Part shown: piece by piece, positions 46,156-55,710 of the stretch
Numbering within the stretch: the stretch's first letter is position 1
Layout: each line of letters opens with the position of its first letter
NCBI GenBank assembly: GCA_903939515.1
Contig: CAJAHH010000125.1
Location: forward strand, 1-64,000
Origin: an uncultured Verrucomicrobiota bacterium
GTDB lineage: Bacteria > Verrucomicrobiota > Verrucomicrobiia > Limisphaerales > UBA9464
Direction: 5' to 3'
DNA: 64,000 nucleotides
The notes under the pieces: model-generated
What the model saw: the letters and a program-made list of their open reading frames with translations, nothing else
Database searches by the model: none
What the model was told of the DNA's origin: nothing
Made by a program: the position numbers and the translations under genes

Positions 46156-47610
46156 TCACAAGGGAGGCGGTGAAACCACGTTGGTGACCGCGGGAACAGC
46201 AGCAGCAGTGGCCGGCACACCCAAAGGCAGTGAAGCTTTTACCGCATTGGTGGCTGCCGCTGCAGGCACCGTGAGCGCGGTCGCCGTGGTCCTCGGAACC
46301 TCGCCCTCCACCCGCACAGTAAGACCCGGCCAGGCCATCCGGCGCAGCAACTCCGCATTCCAATTGGCCAAACGGAAACACCCATGGCTCTCGGTGCGAC
46401 CGACCTCTTCGGGCTTAGGGGTTCCATGGATGCCATAGCCCGCACGATTAAGTCCGATCCAGGCGACACCCACCGGGTTATTGGGCCCCGGCGGAATGCG
46501 CAATTTGCGGCCTACGGTGAGCGCTTCCGGCGATTCGGGAAATACCTCAGGATCCCAAGTATAGTCGGGGTTGGGCACGGTCACTAGCACCTGAAGATCT
46601 CCCACCGGACGTTTCTCGACCCGGCGCGCAATACTGCAGGGGAAATGCGCGATCAATTCGCCGCCGGTGTCGAACACCCGCAGGAACCGCCCGGCAAGGT
46701 TAATGCGAATGAGACCCGCACGACGGGCGGGGATCGGCACAATGGCGGGCAAGGTCAATTCTAGACCTTCAGTCGGCTGAGCCCAGTCCACAGCAGGGTT
46801 GAGACGGCGCAGCAATCCCGGATGGGCTTGAAACCTCTCAGCCAAACGCTCCAACAAAGTCTCATGTTCTAAACCGGGCACCTGAGATTTGCCCACCCAG
46901 GTCTCCGGCAACGGGGCCAGACGCAGCAAGTCTTCGGCGCTGACACGGTAGGGAGCCCCTGGAGCCCGCTTGAGCATGAGAGCCTTGCGGGTGTTACGGT
47001 CTAGCCAACCGGTCTGTTCCAAGCCTTGCTGCGATTGAAAGGCTTTCAATGCGGCCGCGGTTTGCGCGCCTCCCACGCCATCGATGGAGCCGGAGGAAAT
47101 TCCCAGGCCGGCCAGCGCGATTTGAGCCTCCAGATAATTGGTGGCCCCGCGAGGCACCCAGGCGGCCCCGCTGTTGGTCATCGACAACTCGGGCAGTGCC
47201 ACCGCCGCGCGGAGGAGCTGAGTGGAAAGAACCACCGGAGCCGACGTGAGCCCCAACAGCGCAGGTGCGGCGTTGGAAATCGCGAGCAACGGGGACAGTG
47301 GGATAGCCGGAGCCGGAACCGGCGGAGCAGCCGGAGGCACCGGAACCACCGTTGGAACCACGGGCGCCTGCATTGGCTGAGCCGAGGTCGGAGTAAGAGC
47401 TGCAGCCGGAGTCGGAACTGGCTCAACGGGAACCCTGGGGGCTTCGTTGGCTATTCCGGAACCGGGCTTAGAGGCGGCGCTCCCTTCTGGCCCCAGCACC
47501 CGCCATACCCCCCAGGCCAACACCCCAACCAGCGCCAACAACAGCACCTTCGGCGCGAGAGCCTTACGGGGATGCGCTCGTGAAGATTGGGTTCGAGACT
47601 TCGAGGCCAT
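46156..47610 (-). CDS. L,D-transpeptidase (YkuD) with peptidoglycan-binding domain
   Basis: The protein is 484 residues. An N-terminal TM anchor (VLLLALVGVLAWGVWRVL) is followed by a Pro/Ala/Val-rich linker of about 90 residues. A PG_binding_1-like domain lies near residue 160 (EAQIALAGLGISSGSIDGVG, AALKAFQSQQGLEQTGWLD), then a LysM-like segment. The YkuD domain contains IGLNRAGYGIHGTPKPEEVG and the catalytic ESHGCFRLAN with Cys411. It forms or remodels 3-3 peptidoglycan cross-links in the periplasm. It is the last gene of a run with mfd, GxGYxYP and the holin-like gene (20-bp gap). Confidence 0.95.
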   Translation of the reverse strand: MASKSRTQSSRAHPRKALAPKVLLLALVGVLAWGVWRVLGPEGSAASKPGSGIANEAPRVPVEPVPTPAAALTPTSAQPMQAPVVPTVVPVPPAAPPVPAPAIPLSPLLAISNAAPALLGLTSAPVVLSTQLLRAAVALPELSMTNSGAAWVPRGATNYLEAQIALAGLGISSGSIDGVGGAQTAAALKAFQSQQGLEQTGWLDRNTRKALMLKRAPGAPYRVSAEDLLRLAPLPETWVGKSQVPGLEHETLLERLAERFQAHPGLLRRLNPAVDWAQPTEGLELTLPAIVPIPARRAGLIRINLAGRFLRVFDTGGELIAHFPCSIARRVEKRPVGDLQVLVTVPNPDYTWDPEVFPESPEALTVGRKLRIPPGPNNPVGVAWIGLNRAGYGIHGTPKPEEVGRTESHGCFRLANWNAELLRRMAWPGLTVRVEGEVPRTTATALTVPAAAATNAVKASLPLGVPATAAAVPAVTNVVSPPPL

Positions 47611-47630
47611 GGATCCAGATCAAGATGGGG

Positions 47631-48086
47631 TCACACATCGATGAGCGGGCCGCCGCCGTCCTCATCTTTTTTCTTCGGCGGACGGCGTCCGGTCGATCCG
47701 CGGACACTGCCCTGGAACTGCACCTTGGCTCGACCTCCGAGGAATCCATTCACCACCAGCGAAACCAGGCTGATAATCACTCCACCCCAGAAGGCGGACC
47801 CAAATCCGTCCACGACAAATCCAGGTTGAAGCATGCCGCCGACGAGGCTCAGGAGCACCGCGTTAATAACCATCACGAACAGTCCGAGGCTGAAGATCAA
47901 CAGCGGGAGCGAAATCACCATGAGCAGTGGGCGCACAAACGCATTGAGCAAGCCCAGCAACAGCGAGGCCTCCAACAACGCTCCGAAGGTCTGGTGACGG
48001 ATCCCGTCCACCCAGACATCGGCTAACAAAACGCCAATGGTTGTGACCAACCAGCGTTGCAGGAACTTCACCAAACCCTCCGGCAT
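47631..48086 (-). CDS. Phage holin family IV / DUF360-type membrane protein
   Basis: The protein is 151 residues with about four TM segments (WLVTTIGVLLADVWV; ALLEASLLLGLLNAFV; VISLPLLIFSLGLFVMVINAVLLSL; AFWGGVIISLVSLVVNGFLGG). The LLNAFVRPLLMVISLPLLIFSLGLF signature is characteristic of PF04020 ('mycobacterial 4-TMS phage holin'). Despite the name these are chromosomal housekeeping-type membrane proteins of unclear function. The C-terminus is a charged tail (RRPPKKKDEDGGG). Only 20 bp separate it from the L,D-transpeptidase gene. Confidence 0.92.
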   Translation of the reverse strand: MPEGLVKFLQRWLVTTIGVLLADVWVDGIRHQTFGALLEASLLLGLLNAFVRPLLMVISLPLLIFSLGLFVMVINAVLLSLVGGMLQPGFVVDGFGSAFWGGVIISLVSLVVNGFLGGRAKVQFQGSVRGSTGRRPPKKKDEDGGGPLIDV

Positions 48087-48117
48087 GCGATTGATTATAG
48101 ACCAAAACCCTCCCGAG

Positions 48118-49674
48118 TCAGTCGCCTTTCTTGCCGTTCCGAAGGGGAGCCTCCCCCGCCATCAACTCGAAGAAGTCCGTAGCGGTGACCACTCGGACCC
48201 GAGGTGGCAGCGCTTCAATCGTCCGGCCGATGGCCCCCATTGGTCCCCCCGAATCACGGAAGGACCACGCGTGGACATTGATCAACGCATAGGCCTCGGA
48301 ACCGGCCTCCGCTCCAGACGCTTGTCTTTCGACGGCCTCAGCAACACCCGCCGGAAGCCAATCCGGCCGCAGCCCCCCAGAACGGTCTTTCTGTTCCCAA
48401 AGCAAATAGCGGTACGAGACACTGGGCTTGCCTTGATGCCAGTACACCGCACCTCGCCCGCGGTTGTAGGGCGCATAGTCCTTATAAAGGACTCCACGGA
48501 TTTCTGGCTGCTCCAACCAGTCTATAGATGAGTCCTGAACTCCCCCGGCATTGAGCAGCGTTACCAGCGGCCAATTCACTCGGGCCACAGCCCGTGCCGT
48601 CTCGGCGGCCGCAGCCGGTCGATCCGGCAAGTGACCCGGGAACTGGTATCCATAGCCACTGGGCCCGGCGATGAAGTCATCTAAGGGTGTGGCCGTTCCG
48701 AGAATCTTCCCGAGGATTCGAGGGGCCATCACCCAGGCCTCCGGCGGCATCTCCCAGGTCACCGCAAAGCGACCCCGAAGCGGGCTGGCCCAAAAACCCG
48801 GATTATCGACAAAGCGCCCACCCACCCATTGCAAGTTGTCCCCGTCGCTCACCACAAAGGCCACCACCCGTTCGCCCGATGAACGAGCCCGCGGTATCGG
48901 CGGCCGGGAGCGGACCGGCCCCGTCGCCGGAAGATGACGGAGCGCCGACAAGTTCAGTGACCAGTCGGCCGGGATAACAGCTCCACCTCCCTGACTCACC
49001 TCGCGAACAAATTCCAACTCATCGCGCCCCCAGCCATAGACGCGGGTATGCGGACCGAGCGCCTGAACTTGACGGGTCCGCTCAGCGGCCGGTTCCTCGT
49101 AAACCGTCCAAGCGCCCAGACTAATGGCCAAATCGCGAAGGTGCAGCGCCTTCGATGGGTCCTGATGAATCATCACACCGCGAGCCACCCGGGCTCGGGT
49201 CTCGGCCCACACGGTGGCCATCGAACGGGAGCGGGCGTCGGTCAAAACAGGCCAACCCTCGGCCACCAATCGCTCGACCAGCGACGGGTCAGCCACCACC
49301 GCATTAGTCAAACCCGCCAGTGTGGTCGCGCCATTGAGTGATTCCGTGCCCACTTGACCGATGACTAGGCCTGAAAACGCCGCCCGATGTTCCCGCAAGA
49401 GCGGCCAAGGACCCCGTACCTCGCGCAAGACCCAACCCTCGTTGCGCAACTCGTCGAGGAGGCGCGCATTCATGCCCGGGCCCTTCACCCACACCACCGC
49501 ACCAGTGCGGTTGAGGACTCCCTGGATCGATGCCAACAGGGCATTCTCCGGACCGTTCAAGCCTTGCGGATCGACCACCCACAATTCTCGGGCCCAGGCC
49601 GGACCCATTTGCAGGAGGAGAGCAAAGATCCCGCACACGAATCGACTCAGCGGAAGAATTCCAGGGTCCTTCAT
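48118..49674 (-). CDS. GxGYxYP domain secreted protein
   Basis: The protein is 518 residues with a signal peptide (FVCGIFALLLQMGPAWA). The N-terminal part (WVVDPQGLNGPENALLASIQGVLNR) matches the GxGYxYP N-terminal domain, and the family hallmark GPSGYGYQFP is present. The core includes VVAFVVSDGDNLQW. The family (PF14323) is proposed to be glycoside-hydrolase-like and is found in Bacteroidota, Verrucomicrobiota and Planctomycetota. Its start overlaps the mfd stop (ATGA), so the two are translationally coupled. Confidence 0.9.
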   Translation of the reverse strand: MKDPGILPLSRFVCGIFALLLQMGPAWARELWVVDPQGLNGPENALLASIQGVLNRTGAVVWVKGPGMNARLLDELRNEGWVLREVRGPWPLLREHRAAFSGLVIGQVGTESLNGATTLAGLTNAVVADPSLVERLVAEGWPVLTDARSRSMATVWAETRARVARGVMIHQDPSKALHLRDLAISLGAWTVYEEPAAERTRQVQALGPHTRVYGWGRDELEFVREVSQGGGAVIPADWSLNLSALRHLPATGPVRSRPPIPRARSSGERVVAFVVSDGDNLQWVGGRFVDNPGFWASPLRGRFAVTWEMPPEAWVMAPRILGKILGTATPLDDFIAGPSGYGYQFPGHLPDRPAAAAETARAVARVNWPLVTLLNAGGVQDSSIDWLEQPEIRGVLYKDYAPYNRGRGAVYWHQGKPSVSYRYLLWEQKDRSGGLRPDWLPAGVAEAVERQASGAEAGSEAYALINVHAWSFRDSGGPMGAIGRTIEALPPRVRVVTATDFFELMAGEAPLRNGKKGD

Positions 49675-52600
49675 GCTTTGGGTGAATCACCGGCCAACGA
49701 GAGCAACAGGCGTCGAATTTCTTGCAGGCGCCCCTTGGCGTCGCGTTTGGACAGCCGAGGAAACTGACCACCCACCGTGACCAGAGTGCCTCGGTGCATG
49801 AGCTTCACCTTGCCCTCGGTAACCTCCACCGAAGTGACCCGACATTCGGCCGCGAGAAGCCGCAGCTCATGCGTCTGGAGCAACAAATCCACCGGCCCTG
49901 GCAACGGTCCGAAGCGATCCCGCAGTTCCTGACGCAACACTTCGACACCGGCCTTTTCGGTAACCTGGGCCAGCTTGCGGTAGACCTCGACTCGCTGGGA
50001 CGGTTCCCGCACGTAGTCGAGCGGCAGGTACGCCGGAAACTTTCGCCCGTCGTCTTCGTCCAACGGACGCCGAGAGCCCGAAGACCTTCCCCGGGAGGGC
50101 TCTTCATCCGGATCGTCCCAGTAGGTGGCGACACAGCCGTCCCTGGGGATGGATATGTTCAGGGCAGGCTCACTGTCGGACTTAGAACGACGAGAGTCAC
50201 TCTTAGCGGACCCTTCTTCACCCGGATTGGTGGCCAGGAAATCCAGCGATACTCGGACCTCGATCCGAGTTCGAACCGTTTCACCCTTCAACACCGAAAT
50301 ACTCTGACCGAGCAACTGACAATACAGGTCGAAGCCCACCGCAGTGATGTGGCCACTCTGCTGGGAACCGAGCAAATTGCCCGCACCGCGGATCTCCAAG
50401 TCGCGCATGGCGATCTTGAAACCGCTACCCAGCGCACTGTACTGCTTAATGGCACTCATCCGTTTGCGGGCCTCGGTCAGCAATTGGGCGTGGCGTGGCA
50501 ACATCAGGTAGCAATAGGCTTGGTGCTTGTAGCGACCCACACGGCCGCGGAGCTGGTACAGTTCGCTCAGACCAAAACGATCCGCCCGATCGATGATTAT
50601 CGTGTTGGCATTGGGAATGTCTAAACCGCTCTCGATGATGGTGGTGCTCACCAACACATCGGCCTCGCCGTTGACGAAGCGCGTCATGACCTTCTCCAGC
50701 TCGTCGTCGGCCATTTGCCCGTGCCCCACCAGAATCCGAGCATCGGGCACCAGTGCCTTCAACTTGAGAGCCACGTCCTCGATGGTGGAGACCCGATTGT
50801 GCAGGAAGTACACCTGACCGCCCCGATTCAATTCCCGCTGGATGGCGTCGCGGATGACCCTTTCATCGTAATTGCCCACGATGGTCTCCACCGGCAGGCG
50901 ATCTTGCGGCGGCGTTTCCAGAGTACTGAGGTCCCGCGCCCCCGTGAGGGCCAGGTACAGCGTCCGTGGAATGGGAGTCGCACTGAGGGTCAGTACATCG
51001 ACGGTCCGGCGCAGCAGTTTGAACTGCTCTTTGTGCTTCACGCCAAACTTCTGCTCCTCGTCCACGATCACCAGGCCCAGATCCTTGAAGATCATATCCG
51101 CGGAGACGATCCGGTGGGTTCCGATGACGATATCCACCGCACCAACAGCCGCTGCCTCCATCACTCCTTTCTGCTGCTTGGCCGTCCGGAAACGGCTCAT
51201 CAATTCGATGCGCACCGGATACTCCGCCATGCGCTCGCGGAAATGGTTGTAGTGCTGCTGGGCTAGGACCGTGGTGGGCACCAGCAACGCCACCTGCTTG
51301 CCTCCCATGACCGCTTTGAACGCGGCCCGGATGGCCACCTCGGTCTTACCAAAGCCCACGTCACCACAAATCAGACGGTCCATCGGCTTAGGGAGCTCCA
51401 TGTCGACCTTGGAGGCCGCGATGGCCTTCACTTGGTCGATTGTCTCCTCGAATTCGAAGCTCGCCTCAAACTCCCGCTGCCACGGGGTGTCGACCGAGAA
51501 CGGATGACCCGGCTGAGTGGCCCGCGCCGCCTGCACAGAAAGCAGTTCAGCCGCCAAGTCCCGCACCGACCGCTGGGCCTGCTCCTTGGCCTTGGTCCAA
51601 CGAGTACCACCGATGTTGCTCAACTGCGGACGCGCCTTGCCCGCGCCCACGTACTTGCTCACCAGGTGCGCCTCAGTCACCGGAACGTAGAGCTTGGGTG
51701 CCTCATCGTGGCTGGAGCTCGCGGCATATTCGATCACCAGGCATTCCTGACCACCGCCGGAGGTGCCGGCTTGCCGAGGCGGCAGCGTCTTGAGGCCCCG
51801 GTAAATGCCAATGCCGTACTGGAGGTGCACCACGAAGTCCCCGAGGTCGAAGTCGGTGAAATCTACCTCGAAGGCGTTGCGCACCGACTGAGCATGATGG
51901 GACTTCAACCGCCGCGGCCGAGACACTTTGTAGCGCCCGTAAATCTCCGCGTCCGAGACCACGACTCGGCGGGAGAGTTGGCACAGAAATCCTCGAGAAA
52001 GCGCACCAGTCAGGACTTCCGGGACCGCTGAGGGCATGGAACCCTCAGCGGCCTCGCTTCCGTTGGAGGGCAGGAGTTCGCGCCAGAGCTCACCGAAGCG
52101 TTGAAGCTCGCCGGAATTGTTGCAGAAAACCTGAAGGTGGTAGCCTTGTCTCAACCACCGCTGCATTTGTTGGAAAAACGTCCGTCGCTGCTCCTCGGCG
52201 ACCTGAGTCGCGGGCAGGGTTGCTCCGATGGGACGGAACGCATCGAGGGATTCAATGAGCAGATCATTCGGATCGCCCACAAATTCCGAGACAGAATCCT
52301 CGACCCGGACCCAGACGCCTCCGGAGGTCTGAACCCGCAGTTGCAAGGCCTCCCAGGGCTCATGAAACACATCCCCCTCTCGGACCTGACTAGCGTGGTG
52401 TTCTGCTTGGAGAGCCAGCGCCTGCGGCCCGCAAAGCACCACCAGTGCATCTTGGCCCCAGTGCGCATCGAGAGCGCTCACCGGGGGTGACGGCGCTTCG
52501 GACCCAGCCTTGGGGCGCAGGAGGCTCAGCTCACCGGCCGGTGGAACCACGCACGAGTCGATGGCTTCTAAACGGGTCTGGCGGTGGGGATCAAATTCAC

Positions 52601-53240
52601 GAAGCGACTCCAACTCATCCCCGAAGAACTCCAACCGAACCGGCCAGGGGCGATTGAGGGGCCACAAATCCACAATGCCACCGCGCCAAGATAGCTCCCC
52701 TTTATGGGAGACTTGGGCCTCGGGCTCATAACCCTGCGATTCAAGCCATTCGATGAGGTCCAGCGGGTTGACCGTTTCTCCCCGACAGAAGGTCCGAGTC
52801 CTCGAGTTGAACTCGTCCGGGGTAAAAGTGGGCTGCTGCAAGGCCGTCACCGAAGTGATCACCAGTCGGCTTTTCGGAGGAACACCTTCTACCCGCCGCA
52901 GGGCAATAAGCGTTTCGAGCCGTTCGCTAATAATGTCGGCATGGGGCAATCGGGAATCCTGGGGCAATGTCTCCCAAGCCGGAAAAAACTGCGGACGCTC
53001 CCCATCCAGCCAAGTGGCGGCATCGGCGTGCAACTGTTCTTGGGTTTTCAGCGTGTCCGTGATGGCCACGACGTGGCGGTCCGGATAAATCCGATGCAGC
53101 ACGGCCACCAGCCATGCCTGCGCCGCCGGAGCCACACTCTCCAAACTCACGACCCCGCCGGCCTCGACCTTTTGGCGCAACGACTCAACGACCGGCGATT
53201 TCAGCCAGCCTTGCAACACGGTGGGAGATGCGGGATCCAA
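49671..53240 (-). CDS. mfd: Transcription-repair coupling factor
   Basis: The protein is 1,189 residues, full length. It releases stalled RNA polymerase and recruits UvrA. The N-terminal UvrB-homology region covers about the first 400 residues. The RNA-polymerase-interaction (CarD-like) domain begins around residue 460 (FDLGDFVVHLQYGIGIYRGL). The RecG-like motor has Walker A near 627 (CGDVGFGKTEVAIRAA), VPTTVLAQQHYNHFRERM, the DEEQ box (VIVDEEQKFGVKHKEQFK), TATPIPRTLYLALTG and GRVGRYKHQAYCYL. The C-terminal TRCF domain contains YLPLDYVREPSQRVEVYRKL. It is the first gene of the minus-strand run and diverges from the aldose epimerase gene. Confidence 0.97.
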   Translation of the reverse strand: MDPASPTVLQGWLKSPVVESLRQKVEAGGVVSLESVAPAAQAWLVAVLHRIYPDRHVVAITDTLKTQEQLHADAATWLDGERPQFFPAWETLPQDSRLPHADIISERLETLIALRRVEGVPPKSRLVITSVTALQQPTFTPDEFNSRTRTFCRGETVNPLDLIEWLESQGYEPEAQVSHKGELSWRGGIVDLWPLNRPWPVRLEFFGDELESLREFDPHRQTRLEAIDSCVVPPAGELSLLRPKAGSEAPSPPVSALDAHWGQDALVVLCGPQALALQAEHHASQVREGDVFHEPWEALQLRVQTSGGVWVRVEDSVSEFVGDPNDLLIESLDAFRPIGATLPATQVAEEQRRTFFQQMQRWLRQGYHLQVFCNNSGELQRFGELWRELLPSNGSEAAEGSMPSAVPEVLTGALSRGFLCQLSRRVVVSDAEIYGRYKVSRPRRLKSHHAQSVRNAFEVDFTDFDLGDFVVHLQYGIGIYRGLKTLPPRQAGTSGGGQECLVIEYAASSSHDEAPKLYVPVTEAHLVSKYVGAGKARPQLSNIGGTRWTKAKEQAQRSVRDLAAELLSVQAARATQPGHPFSVDTPWQREFEASFEFEETIDQVKAIAASKVDMELPKPMDRLICGDVGFGKTEVAIRAAFKAVMGGKQVALLVPTTVLAQQHYNHFRERMAEYPVRIELMSRFRTAKQQKGVMEAAAVGAVDIVIGTHRIVSADMIFKDLGLVIVDEEQKFGVKHKEQFKLLRRTVDVLTLSATPIPRTLYLALTGARDLSTLETPPQDRLPVETIVGNYDERVIRDAIQRELNRGGQVYFLHNRVSTIEDVALKLKALVPDARILVGHGQMADDELEKVMTRFVNGEADVLVSTTIIESGLDIPNANTIIIDRADRFGLSELYQLRGRVGRYKHQAYCYLMLPRHAQLLTEARKRMSAIKQYSALGSGFKIAMRDLEIRGAGNLLGSQQSGHITAVGFDLYCQLLGQSISVLKGETVRTRIEVRVSLDFLATNPGEEGSAKSDSRRSKSDSEPALNISIPRDGCVATYWDDPDEEPSRGRSSGSRRPLDEDDGRKFPAYLPLDYVREPSQRVEVYRKLAQVTEKAGVEVLRQELRDRFGPLPGPVDLLLQTHELRLLAAECRVTSVEVTEGKVKLMHRGTLVTVGGQFPRLSKRDAKGRLQEIRRLLLSLAGDSPKA

Positions 53241-53319
53241 GCCCGCAAAGAATGCCCTGAAATTGTCGAATGGCGATTTTGGAATTGAGCCGTCGGTCGA
53301 TGCGTTGCCCGATTGCCTG

Positions 53320-54231
53320 ATGTCATCGACTGCTTGTGTAGAAATCCGGGATCAAACCGGAGCCATGGCCCAAGTGCTGCCCGAGTTGGGTGGGTGGCTC
53401 GTCCGGTATCAGAGACCCCTCCCCGGCCATGGCCTCGTGGAAGCACTGCATCATGACGACGCGGTCATTGCTCGATATCCCCGCGAGATGTGGGCGGGCA
53501 ACCCCCTGCTCTTTCCAATCGTGAGCTACAACCACGTCCCCGGCGCCGACCACCATTATCCCTGGGCCGGTCAAAACTATCCGATGCCAGCGCATGGATT
53601 TGCCCGAAAAACTCCCTGGAAAGTCACGGCCCAAGAAACCGATCAAGTCCAACTCGAACTCACCGACAGCGACGCCACCCGGGCGGTGTTCCCCTTCGCC
53701 TTTCGTTATCGCCTGACCTACCGGCTTCAAGAAGGTCGCCTGCATTGGCAGCAAGTTATCGAGAATCTCTCCTCTGAACCCATGCCCTTCGGCGTCGGGT
53801 TTCACCCCTATTTGCCGATGCCGCTGAGCGCAGGATCCAAGCGGAGCGACTGCGTTATCCGTATTCCCCGAGCCACCCGCTTCAATCCGATCGGACGCGG
53901 CGACGCCTATTTTTCCGAACCGTTCTCCGAACAGGAGTTACCAGCCACCGTGGACACCGGAGCCACTCTGCTCTTAGGAAACCTCCGGAGCCAAGAACTG
54001 GCCCTGGTGGACCGGGCAGCCCGCCTAGAAGTGGTCGTCAACTGGGAAGGGGCACCGGCCTATCGCTTCTGCGCGCTCTGGTCGCGGACGCCCTCGGAAA
54101 ATTTCTACTGCCTAGAACCCTGGACTTGTCTGCCCAACGCCTTCAGCCGACCGGAGGATCATGAGCTTCAAATCCTGGCGCCCGGTCAATCGTTTGAAGC
54201 ATCGATGTGGATGGAAGTCCGTCCCTGCTGA
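53320..54231 (+). CDS. Aldose 1-epimerase family protein
   Basis: The ATG at 53320 gives 303 residues; the track start is inside antisense mfd. Galactose-mutarotase fold features are GGWLVRYQRPL, GNPLLFPIV, YPMPAHGFARKTPWKV (with the His-Gly-Phe motif), FPFAFRYRLTYRLQEGRLHWQQ, PMPFGVGFHPYLP (with the catalytic-type His) and FYCLEPWTCLPNAF (with the Glu of the active site). It interconverts anomers of aldoses; the D-hexose-6-phosphate epimerase subgroup is an alternative. A strong terminator follows. Confidence 0.92.
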   Translation: MSSTACVEIRDQTGAMAQVLPELGGWLVRYQRPLPGHGLVEALHHDDAVIARYPREMWAGNPLLFPIVSYNHVPGADHHYPWAGQNYPMPAHGFARKTPWKVTAQETDQVQLELTDSDATRAVFPFAFRYRLTYRLQEGRLHWQQVIENLSSEPMPFGVGFHPYLPMPLSAGSKRSDCVIRIPRATRFNPIGRGDAYFSEPFSEQELPATVDTGATLLLGNLRSQELALVDRAARLEVVVNWEGAPAYRFCALWSRTPSENFYCLEPWTCLPNAFSRPEDHELQILAPGQSFEASMWMEVRPC

Positions 54232-54251
54232 CGCACCCTCTCCTCTGACCA

Positions 54252-54290
54252 AAACGCCCGGAACGGCACAAAGCCATTCCGGGCGTTTCT
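54252..54290. terminator. Bidirectional terminator between epimerase and Gfo/Idh genes
   Basis: ACGCCCGGAACGG and CCATTCCGGGCGT form a 13-bp stem (one G-T) around CACAAAG. It is flanked by AAAA on the left and TTTCT on the right, so it can work from both convergent genes. Confidence 0.85.
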
Positions 54291-54312
54291 AATATTCCCG
54301 ATCCGGAATCGT

Positions 54313-55425
54313 TTAGATCCCGTGGAAGTTCGGCAGGTGCAGCTTCTCACCGCCGCGCATCGCACTCTCGTGCGCCAGAATGCCCACGAGCGTCCAATTC
54401 ACCGACTGATGCAAGTCCGGGAAGCTCGGGCGGTCCTCGATCACACTCATCACAAACTCGTGGACCAAATGCGGATGGCTGCCGCCGTGGCCGCTGCCTT
54501 GAACGAAGCTCAAGTGGACATTCTCACTCATGTCATAGACGCCCTTCGTCGTGAACGGACGAATGGCCTCAGGCAGCAAGTGGGCATAATCCGGAATCTT
54601 TACCTTTTCCACCGTCTCACCACCGAGGTGCAACACCGGGTCATCGTGCTCGGTGAGCTGCCACTCGAAGGAAGTCTTGGAACCATAGCAGTCGAAGCTC
54701 TCCTGATACTGGCGTGCAGAATCGAACAAGTACCGGGTGACCTCACCGGCCACATCCTGGCTGCGCACCTTGAACTGGGCCGTCTCAAAGGAGAACGGTG
54801 AACCATACTTGGCGATGCGGGACTCGGCGATACGGCCCGAACCCAGACACGACACGAACTCTGCCTCACCGTTGACGATGCCCAAGCAGGGGCTGACGCA
54901 GTGCGTGGCATAATGCATCGGAGGCAATCCCTCCCAGTAGCCGGGCCACCCATCCATGTTCTGAAGGTGGCTGCCGCGAACAAACTGGATACGTCCCAAA
55001 CGACCGGTATCCCGCAGTTCCCGCACATACAAATACTCCCGGCTCCAGACCACCGTCTCCATCATCATGTACTTCTTCCCGCTCTCACGGGCCGCCTTCA
55101 CGATCTCACGGGCTTCCTCCACGGTGGTACAAGCGGGCACCGTGCAAGCCACATGCTTGCCCGCGCGCAGAGCGGCGATGGCCTGCGGCGCGTGCAAGTG
55201 AATGGGCGAATTAATATGCACCGCATCCACCAATGGATCGCGGATCAAGTCCTCAAAGGACGTGTAGCGCTTCTCCACTCCGAAGGCATTGCCCACCGCA
55301 TCCAGCTTGTCCTGGGAGCGCTGGCAAATGGCGTACATCTCCGCATGGGGATGGCGTTGATAAATGGGGATAAACTCGGAACCGAATCCGAGACCGACAA
55401 TGGCGATATTGAGTTTGCGGCTCAT
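54313..55425 (-). CDS. Gfo/Idh/MocA-family oxidoreductase
   Basis: The ATG at 55425 (370 residues) is preferred; the track start is seven codons upstream. The N-terminal Rossmann fold has the NAD(P) loop (IAIVGLGFGSEFIP), AVHINSPIHLHAPQAIAALRAGKHVACTVP (the EKP-like position reads TVP here) and the C-terminal Gfo_Idh_MocA_C region. The usual EKP motif is replaced by C-T-V-P, so the conserved Lys is absent. Substrates are sugars or inositols. No signal peptide is seen, in contrast with many Tat-exported relatives in this phylum. Confidence 0.92.
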   Translation of the reverse strand: MSRKLNIAIVGLGFGSEFIPIYQRHPHAEMYAICQRSQDKLDAVGNAFGVEKRYTSFEDLIRDPLVDAVHINSPIHLHAPQAIAALRAGKHVACTVPACTTVEEAREIVKAARESGKKYMMMETVVWSREYLYVRELRDTGRLGRIQFVRGSHLQNMDGWPGYWEGLPPMHYATHCVSPCLGIVNGEAEFVSCLGSGRIAESRIAKYGSPFSFETAQFKVRSQDVAGEVTRYLFDSARQYQESFDCYGSKTSFEWQLTEHDDPVLHLGGETVEKVKIPDYAHLLPEAIRPFTTKGVYDMSENVHLSFVQGSGHGGSHPHLVHEFVMSVIEDRPSFPDLHQSVNWTLVGILAHESAMRGGEKLHLPNFHGI

Positions 55426-55625
55426 GATAGGGAGAGGGTGAGGCACGGCGTGTCGCTGATGAAAACCGCGCTGAGAACTGCCTCAAATCAAACGCACCCA
55501 CCCCCCGCCCGGCAACGCGAAACTAGATCCTAGATTTTAGATCCAACCGAAACCTCCCCGTCGGATCCGATCCAATTCAAACCCTGGAACGACCTGTCCC
55601 ACCCAACCGATCACCCCGGGCGGCC

Positions 55626-55641
55626 GCGGGACCGTTCCCGC
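55626..55641. repeat. Collapsed inverted-end repeat (GCGGGACCGTTCCCGC)
   Basis: This 16-bp near-palindrome joins what look like the left (GCGGGACCG) and right (CCGTTCCCGC) ends of the ~110-bp element, with the interior missing. The flank continues CGCAGCCCCCC, as in copy 2, and the 29-bp motif follows 41 bp later, as after copy 3. Confidence 0.55.
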
Positions 55642-55681
55642 GCAGCCCCCCCGAAGGACACCACTACAGTTTGAGGTGGCA

Positions 55682-55710
55682 CCTTTTGTGTAAATATGCG
55701 GGACCGACCC
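55682..55710 (+). repeat. 29-bp motif shared with 16144-16172
   Basis: CCTTTTGTGTAAATATGCGGGACCGACCC differs from the copy at 16144 only in the middle. It occurs the same distance after a repeat end as the first copy. Confidence 0.7.
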
